The notes below the pieces were generated by a model. That model did no database searches, had not been told where the DNA came from, and worked only from the letters and a program-made list of their open reading frames with translations. Below are positions 7,476-16,374 of a stretch of DNA of 37,927 nt, one piece after another. Source of the stretch: an uncultured Clostridium sp. (lineage in GTDB: Bacteria > Bacillota > Clostridia > TANB77 > CAG-465); assembly GCA_948470565.1 (NCBI GenBank), contig CAOKPF010000008.1:1-37927 (forward strand). The letters run 5' to 3'. Position numbers and translations under genes: made by a program. Numbering within the stretch: position 1 is the first letter of the stretch; every line of letters begins with the position of its first letter.

Positions 7476-9236
7476 CTAATCAAGTATACTATCACTTTGC
7501 TTTATGGCTTGCTCTTTATAAAATTCATAATACAGTTTTTTTAATTCCATTAACTCACTATGAGTACCAAACTCTGCAATTTTTCCAGAATCTAATACTA
7601 TAATTTTATCAGCATGCTTTATATCAGATATTCTATTTGACACAATAATACACGTTCTTCCCTTTACTAACCTTTTTATATTTTTTAACACTTTTTGCTC
7701 CGTTTTATTATCAAGTGCTGAGAAAGTATCATCAAAAATTACAATACTGCTCTTATTTAAAAATGCTCTAGATATTACTAAACGCTGCTTCTGACCACCT
7801 GATAATTCAACTCCTCTCTCCCCAATCTTAGTATCCATCTCACTTGGCATATTCATTACTTCATCATAAATCATAGCCTCAGTTATACTATTTTTTATAT
7901 CCTCATCATCAAAATCTTCCTTAAAAAGACTTACATTATCCTTTATAGTAGTTGAAAACAAAAAATTATCCTGAGTTATATAACAAACATTATCTCTTAT
8001 AACTTCTATTGGAATATTGTTTATATCTTCACCATCAATAAATATTTTATTATTTTTTACAGGATATAATCTTACTAATAAATTCATAAGTGTAGACTTA
8101 CCACTTCCAATCTTTCCAATTATTCCTAAAGTCTCACCTTTTGCTATCTTGATATTTATATCATCTAGTACTTTATCTATATAATCTGGATAATTAAAAG
8201 TTAGATTTTTAATTACAATGTTTCCATCAAATTTTTTAATCTCACCATTAGGATTTTTATTTGAAAGTTTTAAAGTATCATATTCTTTTTCAATATCAAA
8301 TATTTTTTGCAGTCTATCATATGATATTTTTCCACGTCTGTACCTTGAAAAGACTGATGGAATCCAACATATTGGATTTATAAATAGTGTTATATATGAA
8401 TTAAAAGCGACAAAGTCACCAACTGAAATTACATTATTTATAACAAGAGGAGCACCAAAAAGTATTGCTAGTCCAAAACTTAGACCAAAACATATATTTA
8501 TACAAAATGACAATAAAGAAGAATAAAAATTTACTTTATAATTACTATTTTTAACATCTTCACCCAGTTTTATAAAATCTTCAATTTGCTTACTTTCTCC
8601 ATGATATGCTTTTGTAGTTCTTATAGCATCTGTACTTTCTTGAATATACTCAGACATCTTAGTAAAATTTTTTTGTGAGTAAATATAGCTTTTATCTATA
8701 TTATATCTAATTTTTATAATTGCAATAGCTGTAAGAAACATTGGAGACATTACAATTAAAGTTAATCTAAAATCTACATTTTGTATCATTGCAAACCCTG
8801 TAAATAATACTGTAAAAATAATTCTAGTTGCAAATGAAATTAAATGATGAGCACAAATTCTAATCTCAAAAATATCTTTTGTAAAATATGACATCATTTC
8901 TCCATTTTTCATATTTTGTAATTTAGGTACTTTTATACAAAGAAGCTGTTTAAACAATCCTAGTCTTATATTTTTCTCTAAAATTCTTGGCAAATATGTA
9001 TCATAATATTTCCATATTACTCTTACTATTAATAACAATATACTCATTCCAAGCAAATAAAAAATATTCGTATATATTTGTTTACTATTTTGTTCTATAT
9101 TGTATAACAAGTCTATAATATTACCAATAATTTTTGATGGTATTACTAAAAGGTACATATTTAGTGCAATAAAAATACCAGTTACAAGCATTCTCCATTT
9201 ATTTTGAACTATCGTATCTTTTATTATTTTTAACAT
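7476..9236 (-). CDS. ABC exporter half, degenerate-site subunit (BmrC/YheI-like)
   Basis: A 586-aa half-transporter with an exporter membrane domain (about 1-310) and a C-terminal nucleotide-binding domain. Walker A GKIGSGKST and the signature ELSGGQKQR are canonical, but Walker B reads VIFDDTFSALD with Asp in place of the catalytic Glu, and the switch is VSNRIS with Asn in place of His. So the ATP site built on this subunit is hydrolysis-poor, while its intact LSGGQ completes the active site of the partner at 5716-7464. This is the known division of labour in heterodimeric exporters. GGGGTGAG precedes the ATG. It lies 23 bases downstream of scpA. Confidence 0.92.
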   Translation of the reverse strand: MLKIIKDTIVQNKWRMLVTGIFIALNMYLLVIPSKIIGNIIDLLYNIEQNSKQIYTNIFYLLGMSILLLIVRVIWKYYDTYLPRILEKNIRLGLFKQLLCIKVPKLQNMKNGEMMSYFTKDIFEIRICAHHLISFATRIIFTVLFTGFAMIQNVDFRLTLIVMSPMFLTAIAIIKIRYNIDKSYIYSQKNFTKMSEYIQESTDAIRTTKAYHGESKQIEDFIKLGEDVKNSNYKVNFYSSLLSFCINICFGLSFGLAILFGAPLVINNVISVGDFVAFNSYITLFINPICWIPSVFSRYRRGKISYDRLQKIFDIEKEYDTLKLSNKNPNGEIKKFDGNIVIKNLTFNYPDYIDKVLDDINIKIAKGETLGIIGKIGSGKSTLMNLLVRLYPVKNNKIFIDGEDINNIPIEVIRDNVCYITQDNFLFSTTIKDNVSLFKEDFDDEDIKNSITEAMIYDEVMNMPSEMDTKIGERGVELSGGQKQRLVISRAFLNKSSIVIFDDTFSALDNKTEQKVLKNIKRLVKGRTCIIVSNRISDIKHADKIIVLDSGKIAEFGTHSELMELKKLYYEFYKEQAIKQSDSILD

Positions 9237-9259
9237 TATCTCACCCCCAAAACTAATTT

Positions 9260-10060
9260 TTATTCCATAAGTTTAGATATATCTACAAAAATATCCTTTC
9301 CATCTTTTTTATGTACATTTATATCAGAAAATAAATATTCCTGAGAAACATCAACTTGTTTCAGTTTACTAAGTTCTAAAACTCCTAAAAAAGCAGTAGC
9401 GATTTCAGATTTTTCACAAGCCCTAGTACTAAACATATTATTAAACACCATGTTGTCATTTTCATTCAAGTAATTGACAATTTGCCTAACTTTATCTTGT
9501 ATTGTAAATTTATCATATATTGCAATATTTTCAATAGCCTTTGCATTTTTGTTCACTTTGCTTGCCTTTCTCTCTAAAATAATAGTATATGTATCATATA
9601 TCTCTTTTGGTGAAAAATCTTGTCCACTATACACCACTTTCTCATTATAATTTATTTTTTCAAAAGGCTTAGAAAATGAACCAAAATTTGATGTATAAAT
9701 ATTCTGAATTAATTCAGATACTTCTTTGTATTTTTTATACTCTATTATCCTTGAAATTATGTCCTCTTCTGTAACAACATCTTCCTCTTCATCTTTTTGC
9801 TCTATTTCAGGTAATAATCTTCTTGCCTTAATATCAAGCAGTGTTGCTGCCATTACTATAAATTCACTTGCAATATCTAAATTTTTTTCAGTCATTTCAT
9901 CTAAATATTCAACATACTTATCTGTAAGCTCACTAAGGCATATATCAAATATACTCATTTTATGTTTTGTTATAAGATACAAAAGGAGGTCTAAAGGACC
10001 TTCAAAATTTTGTATAACTATATTATATTTTTCTTTATTATTAAGAATAGTATCTTGCAT
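9260..10060 (-). CDS. scpA: segregation and condensation protein A
   Basis: ScpA is the kleisin that links the SMC ATPase heads with ScpB in the bacterial condensin. The N-terminal kleisin motif is clear: IQNFEGPLDLLLYLI, then ISELTDKYVEY-like helices, an acidic middle (QKDEEEDVV) and a C-terminal winged helix contacting the SMC head. I start at ATG 10060 (266 aa) because GAGGAG, lying inside the deoD stop region, is 7 bases upstream. The in-frame ATG at 10075 overlaps that site. scpB is not adjacent, unlike in many Firmicutes. Transcribed with deoD upstream and the ABC pair downstream. Confidence 0.93.
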   Translation of the reverse strand: MQDTILNNKEKYNIVIQNFEGPLDLLLYLITKHKMSIFDICLSELTDKYVEYLDEMTEKNLDIASEFIVMAATLLDIKARRLLPEIEQKDEEEDVVTEEDIISRIIEYKKYKEVSELIQNIYTSNFGSFSKPFEKINYNEKVVYSGQDFSPKEIYDTYTIILERKASKVNKNAKAIENIAIYDKFTIQDKVRQIVNYLNENDNMVFNNMFSTRACEKSEIATAFLGVLELSKLKQVDVSQEYLFSDINVHKKDGKDIFVDISKLME

Positions 10061-10064
10061 ATTA

Positions 10065-10787
10065 TTACTCCTCATTTTTAATTGCTAATTCTAATGCTAT
10101 TTCCATCATTTCATTAAATGAATTTTGCCTACTACTAGCATCTAATCCCTCACCTCTTAAAGGTGCATCGGATACAGTAAAAATAGCTATTGCTCTTTTT
10201 TTCGCAATTTTAGCATTAGTATATAAAGCTGCAGTTTCCATTTCAACTCCAAGCACATCTTTAACTTTTAAAGCTTCCAACTTATCGTTTTTAGAATAAA
10301 AAACATCTGATGTACATATTCTACCAAATCTTATATTAAATTTATTTTTTGAATTCATCTCAACTAATCTATTTAGTAATAGTTCATCTGGTTTAAGTAA
10401 ATAGTCTTGTCCCAAATTTATACTTGGATAATTAGAATCAGTAATAACATCACTTGCAACTAAAATATCTCTTAGATTTACATCTTCACTAATAGCTCCT
10501 GCACTTCCAATACGTATTATAGTATCTACATCATAACCCTCAAACAGTTCTTTTGAATATATTCCCATTGATGGTACACCCATTCCACTCCCTTGAACTG
10601 ATATTTTAACACCTTTATACTCACCAGTAAACCCTAGCATTCCTCTTACTTTGTTATAACAAATTACATTTGTCAAATATTTATTTGCAATATACTCAGC
10701 TCTTAAAGGGTCACCAGGCATAAGTACAGTTTTTGCAATATCACCCATTTTTGCACTATTATGTGGTGTTGGTACTGTAATTTTCAT
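10065..10787 (-). CDS. deoD: purine-nucleoside phosphorylase, DeoD type
   Basis: Splits purine (deoxy)ribonucleosides with phosphate into base and (deoxy)ribose-1-phosphate in cytosolic salvage. A hexameric NP-I family enzyme of 240 aa, the normal length. Seen: substrate/phosphate motifs TPHNSAKMGDIA, MPGDPLRAEYIA, RIGSAGAI, the ribose-binding GVEMETAALY and the TVSDAP loop whose Asp protonates the base. I start at ATG 10787, where AGGAGG gives ideal spacing; the frame extends 13 codons further but without support. First gene of the operon, with promoter at 10818-10846. Its stop lies 4 bases from the scpA start. Confidence 0.95.
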   Translation of the reverse strand: MKITVPTPHNSAKMGDIAKTVLMPGDPLRAEYIANKYLTNVICYNKVRGMLGFTGEYKGVKISVQGSGMGVPSMGIYSKELFEGYDVDTIIRIGSAGAISEDVNLRDILVASDVITDSNYPSINLGQDYLLKPDELLLNRLVEMNSKNKFNIRFGRICTSDVFYSKNDKLEALKVKDVLGVEMETAALYTNAKIAKKRAIAIFTVSDAPLRGEGLDASSRQNSFNEMMEIALELAIKNEE

Positions 10788-10817
10788 AAATTTTCCTCCT
10801 ATATAAATCCTAAAGCA

Positions 10818-10846
10818 ATTATACAATATTTTAGCTATTTTTGCAA
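10818..10846 (-). promoter_or_regulatory. sigma-A promoter of the deoD operon
   Basis: On the minus strand TTGCAA (10841-10846), 17 bases, TATAAT (10818-10823). Leader of about 24 bases to the deoD start. Confidence 0.75.
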
Positions 10847-10940
10847 CAATAAGTAAAAAATATATGAATAACTTATGATAAACTACATCTATAAAATTAA
10901 TTTACAATAATACTTATATATAATGAATTAAAATTCTCTC

Positions 10941-10976
10941 AAAAAAAACTAACTAAATTTAAAAAACTTAGTTAGC
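10941..10976 (-). terminator. terminator of the repeat-protein gene
   Basis: CTAACTAA (10949-10956) pairs with TTAGTTAG (10968-10975). On the minus strand the stem is followed by eight U residues. The nearest stop codon is at 10991. Confidence 0.85.
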
Positions 10977-10990
10977 TTTTATACAGATTA

Positions 10991-12844
10991 TTATATCTGC
11001 TTAGGATTAATTTTTCTTAATTCTGATGGTTTATACTTATTTGGATATGCCGCATTTAGTGCATCATAAGTTTTATTCTTAAATATACTACAAACCATTC
11101 CATCAAGTCCATATTCAACTAGTATATTATGACTAAACCTGTTACAAACCTCTTCATCAGTCCAATTTAATTTTTCCTCTATCAACCACTTTATAGCCTC
11201 TATTGCTGTTTCCCTTGTCCAATAACCTCTTGGAGTAACTTTTAATTCCCACGGTTTATATTCATTTGGATAGGCTAAATTTAGTGCCATATAAATACTT
11301 CCATTAAACATATTATAAAGCATACTATATAAACCATATTGTTTAAATGTTTCAGTACTAAGTTGTTTTCTAACATCCTCATGCGACCAATTTAGTTTTT
11401 CTTCTATTAACCATTTTATAGCCTCTATTTCTGTTTCCCTTGTCCAATAACTTTTTGGAATAGGTTTTATTTCCCATCTTTTATACTCATCGGGATAAGT
11501 CGCATTTAATACCATATAAATACTTCCATCAAATATACTATTGAGCATACTATAAAGTTTATATTTTTTAAATATTTCTTTAGTAAGTTTGTTTTTTACA
11601 TCTTCATGTGACCAATTTAGTTTTTCCTCTATTAACCACTTTATAGCATCAATTGCTGTTTCTATTGTCCAATAACCTTTTGGTATAGACTTTAACTCCC
11701 ATGGTTTATATTGATTTGGATAAACTATATTTAACACTTTATATGTACTTCCGTTAAATCTTTTAATCATTCCAGCAAGTCCTGCTTCTTTAAAAGTTTT
11801 TTCACATAAATAATTACAAACATCTTCATGTGACCAATTTAACTTCTCTTCTATCAATAACTTAACTTCTCTTTTAATTCTTTTTACATTCCAATATCTT
11901 CTTGCTTCAATTAAATTATATTTTCCTGGATAAACAACTTCTAATAGGTCATTTATACTACTATTATACAAACTACAAATTATTCCACTTAACCCATTAT
12001 CTATAAAATGTTCTATGGAAAGTTCCTGTTCTATATCTTCTTCAGTAAAATGTAGTACTTGTTCTATCATATATTTTGTGATTACTTGCACTCTATATTC
12101 ATTTATGCCATTACCCTTTTTAAAATAATTATTTGGAAAAGCTTTCCGTTTCCCGCTTAGTATTAACTTATACACTTCTATTGGTGACATATCTTCGCAA
12201 TAATTTTTAAGCTTACAATTTTTATATTTACCAGGATAAACAACTTCTAGTAATTTATTTATATTTCTATTAAACATACTATTTAACATTGCATCCAATT
12301 TATTGTCTTGAAAATCTTTCCTACTCAATTTTGTAGGTATATCATCAGGTGGAATACACAAAATATTTTCAATCATATATTTAGTTACAGATCTTACCGT
12401 AAATACATTTATTTTACCATCTAATGTAAAAAAATTATTTGGAAATACTTTTATATCATTCGACAATAACAACTTATATATTTCGACAGGTGACATATAT
12501 TCTAAATAACTTTGATAACCTTTAAATTCACCAATTCTATATTCGTTAGGATATACTTTCATAATTAAATCTATTATATTCTCATCAAATTGCTTTTTTA
12601 ACATCTTGTACAGTCTATATTTTTGAAAATGCTTTTTGCTTAAATTTCTACATACATTTATATGAGAAAATTTTAATATATCTTCAATCATATACTTTGT
12701 TACAGCTCGTATGGTATAAATATTTAATTTTCCATCTAATTCAAAATAATCTTTTGGAAATTCATTTATTTCTTTACTTAATACCAATTTATACACTTCC
12801 ACTGGTTTCATTTCAAGAAGTTTCCCTCTGCTATATTTGTTCAT
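10991..12844 (-). CDS. seven-repeat protein of unknown function, 617 aa
   Basis: A soluble helical protein built from seven repeats. Units 1-3 (about 102 aa) follow MSPVEIYKL, FPNNFF, DGKIN, TKYMIE, LS..F, ML..FN, VYPGKY. Units 4-7 (about 75 aa) follow YWTRETAIEAIKWLIEEKLN, WSHEDV, F..YGL..ML, FNGSIY.ALN, YPNEYKPWEL. Both are versions of one unit: a helix ending in TKYMIE or KWLIEE, a second helix, then FN.S and YP..Y. The layout recalls helix-turn-helix repeats accompanying homing endonucleases and, from memory, DUF4046-type proteins; I cannot confirm either. No catalytic motif is seen. AGGAGGAG precedes ATG 12844. Own promoter and terminator make it monocistronic. Possibly a DNA- or partner-binding scaffold (inference). 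Confidence 0.85.
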   Translation of the reverse strand: MNKYSRGKLLEMKPVEVYKLVLSKEINEFPKDYFELDGKLNIYTIRAVTKYMIEDILKFSHINVCRNLSKKHFQKYRLYKMLKKQFDENIIDLIMKVYPNEYRIGEFKGYQSYLEYMSPVEIYKLLLSNDIKVFPNNFFTLDGKINVFTVRSVTKYMIENILCIPPDDIPTKLSRKDFQDNKLDAMLNSMFNRNINKLLEVVYPGKYKNCKLKNYCEDMSPIEVYKLILSGKRKAFPNNYFKKGNGINEYRVQVITKYMIEQVLHFTEEDIEQELSIEHFIDNGLSGIICSLYNSSINDLLEVVYPGKYNLIEARRYWNVKRIKREVKLLIEEKLNWSHEDVCNYLCEKTFKEAGLAGMIKRFNGSTYKVLNIVYPNQYKPWELKSIPKGYWTIETAIDAIKWLIEEKLNWSHEDVKNKLTKEIFKKYKLYSMLNSIFDGSIYMVLNATYPDEYKRWEIKPIPKSYWTRETEIEAIKWLIEEKLNWSHEDVRKQLSTETFKQYGLYSMLYNMFNGSIYMALNLAYPNEYKPWELKVTPRGYWTRETAIEAIKWLIEEKLNWTDEEVCNRFSHNILVEYGLDGMVCSIFKNKTYDALNAAYPNKYKPSELRKINPKQI

Positions 12845-12894
12845 AATCTCTCCTCCTAAATATATTAATATTTGAATTGACAATTTTCCAAACT

Positions 12895-12923
12895 ATTATA
12901 CCATTAATTTTAAATTATGTCAA
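12895..12923 (-). promoter_or_regulatory. consensus sigma-A promoter of the repeat-protein gene
   Basis: TTGACA (12918-12923), 17 bases, TATAAT (12895-12900) on the minus strand. Just downstream lies a short dyad, AATTGTCAATT (12876-12886). Confidence 0.85.
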
Positions 12924-12961
12924 TTTTGTGCATGTTCAAAGTCACAACAAATACAATAAAA

Positions 12962-12989
12962 CAAAAAATATAGGAGATTTAATCCCCTA
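12962..12989 (-). terminator. recA-recX terminator overlapping the recX stop
   Basis: On the minus strand TAGGGGA pairs with TCTCCTA (7 pairs, one G-U) around loop TTAAA, followed by TATTTTTT. The recX stop codon TAA sits in the loop, so the terminator is built into the end of the gene. Confidence 0.8.
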
Positions 12990-13392
12990 CATAATACTTA
13001 AAACCTCGCCTATATAAATATTGCCTTATTTTCATGTCTTCCATATCTTTTAATTTAAATTCAAGTAACCTTTCTACAACATCTTTTTCATAGTTTTCCT
13101 CATGTAGAATAGATAGCTTTTCATCTATTAATTCTTTATCTATCCCCTTATGAATTAATTTTTGAGATATTTCAAATATAGAATATTTTTGTAAACGCAT
13201 ACACTGTCTAATATATGCGTCTACATAATCGCTATCGTTAATATACTCTAAATCTTTTAAATAACAAATAACATTTTGTATTATATCTTCTGAAACACCG
13301 ATATTTTTAAGTTTTGTTACTACTTCATATTCAGTCTTCTTCGATATTCCAATATATTTTATAGCTTTCTCCTTTGCAATTTCAAAATTCAT
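12979..13392 (-). CDS. recX: RecX family regulator of RecA
   Basis: RecX binds RecA filaments and limits their growth. The 137-aa protein shows the three-helix repeats of the family: AIKYIGISKKTEYEV near the start, VICYLKDLEYINDSDYVDAY in the middle and RQYLYRRGFKY at the end. It is shorter than typical Bacillus RecX (about 260 aa) but normal for short clostridial forms. It begins 2 bases after the recA stop, with GAGGAA inside the recA end, so it is cotranscribed and SOS-regulated with recA. The transcript ends in a terminator overlapping its stop codon. Confidence 0.88.
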   Translation of the reverse strand: MNFEIAKEKAIKYIGISKKTEYEVVTKLKNIGVSEDIIQNVICYLKDLEYINDSDYVDAYIRQCMRLQKYSIFEISQKLIHKGIDKELIDEKLSILHEENYEKDVVERLLEFKLKDMEDMKIRQYLYRRGFKYYVGD

Positions 13393-13394
13393 AT

Positions 13395-14465
13395 TTATTC
13401 CTCAATATCAGTATCTTCAATAGCTTCGTCCTCTTTTTCAACTTCCTCAGTCATATCTCCCATACTTTTCTCAAAAGCCGTATTAAAGTTTTCCCTAACT
13501 TTTTTGTCTATTTCTTGCATAATATCTGGATGTTCTTTAAAATATATTTTCACATTTTCTCTACCTTGACCAATTTTTTGACCATTATATGAAAACCAAG
13601 CCCCACTCTTGTTTACTATATCCATATCCACGGCTAAATCTAAAACACAACCTTCATTAGAAATTCCTTCACCATAAACAATATCAAAAATTGCCTCTCT
13701 AAATGGTGGTGCAACTTTATTTTTTACTACTTTTACTTTAGTCTTACTTCCAACCATCTCACCATTTATTTTTATAACTTCCTGTTTTCTTACATCAAGC
13801 CTTACAGTTGAATAAAATTTTAATGCTCTACCTCCAGGTGTAGTTTCTGGATTTCCAAACATAACTCCCACCTTTTCACGCAACTGATTTATAAATATTG
13901 CAACTGTTTTTGACTTATTAAGTACACCTGTAATTTTTCTTAATGCCTGTGACATAAGTCTAGCTTGTAAACCTACATGAGAATCACCCATTTCACCATC
14001 AATTTCAGCCTTTGGCACTAATGCTGCAACTGAATCTATAGTGATAATGTCAACAGCTCCACTTCGTATAAGTTGTTCCGCAATTTCTAATGCTTGCTCA
14101 CCAGTATCTGGTTGTGAAACTATTAAGTTATCTATATCCACACCTATTTTTCTAGCATATACAGGATCTAAGGCATGTTCTGCATCAATAAATGCTGCAA
14201 TTCCTCCTTGTTTTTGAGCTTCAGCAATTGCATGCAATGCAACTGTTGTCTTTCCAGAAGATTCTGGTCCAAATATTTCAATAATTCTACCTCTAGGAAA
14301 TCCGCCAATTCCTAATGCAATATCCAAACTAAGTGCACCACTTGGGATTGAATCTACATTAACATTTGCAACTTCACCAAGTTTCATAACAGAACCCTTT
14401 CCAAAATTTTTTTCAATTTGAGCCATTGCTATATCTAATGCTTTTTTTCTTTCTTCTGATATCAT
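13395..14465 (-). CDS. recA: recombinase RecA
   Basis: RecA coats single-stranded DNA, drives strand exchange and triggers LexA self-cleavage. Full-length at 356 aa: N-terminal helix ([15 protein letters not shown]), Walker [10 protein letters not shown], catalytic-Glu segment IDAEHALDP, Walker [13 protein letters not shown], loop L1 around [27 protein letters not shown] leading into loop L2, and an acidic C-terminal tail ([17 protein letters not shown]). AGGAGG precedes the ATG. The promoter at 14503-14531 is consensus and is followed at once by a LexA/DinR box (14484-14497). The adhesin gene upstream lacks a visible terminator, so some readthrough into recA is possible. Confidence 0.98.
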   Translation of the reverse strand: MISEERKKALDIAMAQIEKNFGKGSVMKLGEVANVNVDSIPSGALSLDIALGIGGFPRGRIIEIFGPESSGKTTVALHAIAEAQKQGGIAAFIDAEHALDPVYARKIGVDIDNLIVSQPDTGEQALEIAEQLIRSGAVDIITIDSVAALVPKAEIDGEMGDSHVGLQARLMSQALRKITGVLNKSKTVAIFINQLREKVGVMFGNPETTPGGRALKFYSTVRLDVRKQEVIKINGEMVGSKTKVKVVKNKVAPPFREAIFDIVYGEGISNEGCVLDLAVDMDIVNKSGAWFSYNGQKIGQGRENVKIYFKEHPDIMQEIDKKVRENFNTAFEKSMGDMTEEVEKEDEAIEDTDIEE

Positions 14466-14483
14466 AATTTCCTCCTAACACAT

Positions 14484-14497
14484 CAAACATTCGTTCA
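14484..14497 (-). promoter_or_regulatory. LexA (DinR) SOS box of recA
   Basis: The minus strand reads TGAACGAATGTTTG, matching 13 of 14 positions of the Gram-positive consensus CGAACRNRYGTTYG (only the first base differs). It covers the transcription start just after the -10 box, the position expected for repression. No lexA gene is in the window. Confidence 0.85.
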
Positions 14498-14502
14498 ATC
14501 AC

Positions 14503-14531
14503 ATTATATACTTATTTTATCAATTTGTCAA
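14503..14531 (-). promoter_or_regulatory. consensus sigma-A promoter of recA
   Basis: TTGACA (14526-14531), 17 bases, TATAAT (14503-14508) on the minus strand. It starts 20 bases after the adhesin stop codon. Confidence 0.9.
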
Positions 14532-14550
14532 TACACAAATAACAAATTTT

Positions 14551-16374
14551 TTAAAAACCTGTTTTGGGCAGTTCTTTTATGTATTCCATACTCTTATTTC
14601 TTATTTCCAAATTAACTATATTTTGATTTTCAGATATATTTATCTCATAATCAGTATCTGTTATATAATAAAATTTAGGTGCTTTTACCTCTTTTATATA
14701 ATAAATTCCCTCATATAGTTCATCACTTACTGCTATTCCATTTTCATCTGTAACTAAATGTCCAACTATATTACCAATTTTATCATATATGTCAAATTCA
14801 GTTCCTTTTAGTGGGGAATTTGCTTCTAACTCATTATACTTGTTATAATCCAAACTTAATTTTAGTATATTTATTTTACCTTTTACTTTTCTCATACTTT
14901 CATTTTTTACATCTAACTCAATAACTTTATTCATTTCATCTATATTAATTTCAAAAGTACTATCAGTTATATTATAATGTTGTGGTGATTTTACTTCTTT
15001 TACATAATACTTTCCTTTATACAAATCCTGACTTATCGCTACACCTAATTTATCAGTAACTAAATGCTCTACCATATTTCCATTTTCATCATATATCTCA
15101 AACTCTGCTCCTTCTAATAATGCTCCTGCCTCTTTATCGTTATACTCGTTATAATCACTGCCAGTCTTAATTATCTTTATTTTACCTTTTATTTTTTCAT
15201 TTTCAAATATTTCTTCATAACTATTTCCTTGAACAATATGTATATTTTTACTTGAATTTGACGTATCTATATAATACTTGTTTGGAACTTCTATCTCTTC
15301 AATTTTTAAGTTAACATCACCATATATACCAAAATCTTTAACAATATCAATATATATTTTTCCATCATTATCAGTTATATACTCACCCATAACTTTATTA
15401 GTATCTACATTAATTATCTTAAACTTAGTATTAGGTATTACACTTCCATCTTCCTTATCTATTTTTTTTATAACTAAACTTGTTGGCACATTTTTTACTT
15501 TAAAACTTTTAACAATATTTTCTAAATATATTGGTTTTACTGTCAAAGCTACATTTTGTGCATCAGATATACTAGATCTAGCAAAGGCAAGTGCAGTTTG
15601 CTTAGCAGTTATATTAAAATCTAGTGATATTGTATTCATATTATCTACACTATCTCTTGGAACTAGTACCTTTATTTTATCATAAGTCATGTTACCTACA
15701 ACTTGATTATTATTCATATCTGTAACAATAATTCCATTTGCCCCTCTACAATTTAATAATATACTCTCTACATTAGAATTTCTATAAATGCTATAAGTTT
15801 TAGAATAATACCTATTATCAATATTATCTATAACTCCAAATTCTCCATCTGTTACAATATTTACACCATTTCCAGACTCGTAACCACCCCTTATACCATT
15901 ATCATATATATTTCTAATAGCATTAATTACTCTTTGATATTCTGGCAATAATGGCAAAATCTGATTAAAATTTAAATTACTTACATGCATCCATACCGCA
16001 AATTGTGTAGCAAATTTTGCTTCACTTCTACTAGCTAATCCTAACTCTCCTACACTTTTATACGGATAGCCATTTAATATAATATTATTTATTACTCTAT
16101 CATTTAAACTAGTATCTACTGACACTTCATATCCATTTGCATAATCTTCAGCTCCTTTCATTCCTAAATTTATACAGTATGCATCTCTTTTTTCATTATT
16201 TTCATCTATATAAAAATAGTCAAATACTTTCTGTGGTCTTCCCTCATAACTAACATATTTATTAGCATCATGATCACAATATATATTGGTATTTTGTATA
16301 GCAAATATATTTTGAAATATATTACTAAACATTAAATTTAACATTAAAATTGCTATTACTTTTCTTTTTGTCAT
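14551..16374 (-). CDS. thioester/isopeptide surface adhesin ending at LPKTGF
   Basis: A 607-aa secreted protein. Residues 1-26 form a signal peptide. A thioester (TQXA-type) domain follows, with Cys67 in AYCINL and Gln124 in ATQFAVW, the pair that forms an internal thioester able to bind host surfaces covalently. C-terminal of it are three Cna-B/SpaA-type beta domains; the last two are tandem copies (KIIKTGSDYNEYN and NILKLSLDYNKYN; YYVKEV and YYIKEV carry the probable isopeptide Lys/Glu). The protein ends LPKTGF and stops: the hydrophobic helix and basic tail that normally follow a sortase motif are absent in all frames, since recA control DNA begins there. The start overlaps the sortase stop as ATGA, with AAGGAGGG upstream, so the two are coupled. 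Confidence 0.88.
   Translation of the reverse strand: MTKRKVIAILMLNLMFSNIFQNIFAIQNTNIYCDHDANKYVSYEGRPQKVFDYFYIDENNEKRDAYCINLGMKGAEDYANGYEVSVDTSLNDRVINNIILNGYPYKSVGELGLASRSEAKFATQFAVWMHVSNLNFNQILPLLPEYQRVINAIRNIYDNGIRGGYESGNGVNIVTDGEFGVIDNIDNRYYSKTYSIYRNSNVESILLNCRGANGIIVTDMNNNQVVGNMTYDKIKVLVPRDSVDNMNTISLDFNITAKQTALAFARSSISDAQNVALTVKPIYLENIVKSFKVKNVPTSLVIKKIDKEDGSVIPNTKFKIINVDTNKVMGEYITDNDGKIYIDIVKDFGIYGDVNLKIEEIEVPNKYYIDTSNSSKNIHIVQGNSYEEIFENEKIKGKIKIIKTGSDYNEYNDKEAGALLEGAEFEIYDENGNMVEHLVTDKLGVAISQDLYKGKYYVKEVKSPQHYNITDSTFEINIDEMNKVIELDVKNESMRKVKGKINILKLSLDYNKYNELEANSPLKGTEFDIYDKIGNIVGHLVTDENGIAVSDELYEGIYYIKEVKAPKFYYITDTDYEINISENQNIVNLEIRNKSMEYIKELPKTGF

Noticed and set aside
11100-12750. Many near-identical short DNA repeats, resembling an array
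   Set aside because: They are in frame and encode the repeated protein motifs; spacing is 225-300 bases with no uniform spacers, so not a CRISPR or tandem DNA repeat.
14500-14551. Hidden sorting-signal tail for the adhesin in another frame
   Set aside because: All three frames after LPKTGF were read; none gives a hydrophobic helix with basic end, and the recA promoter occupies the space.
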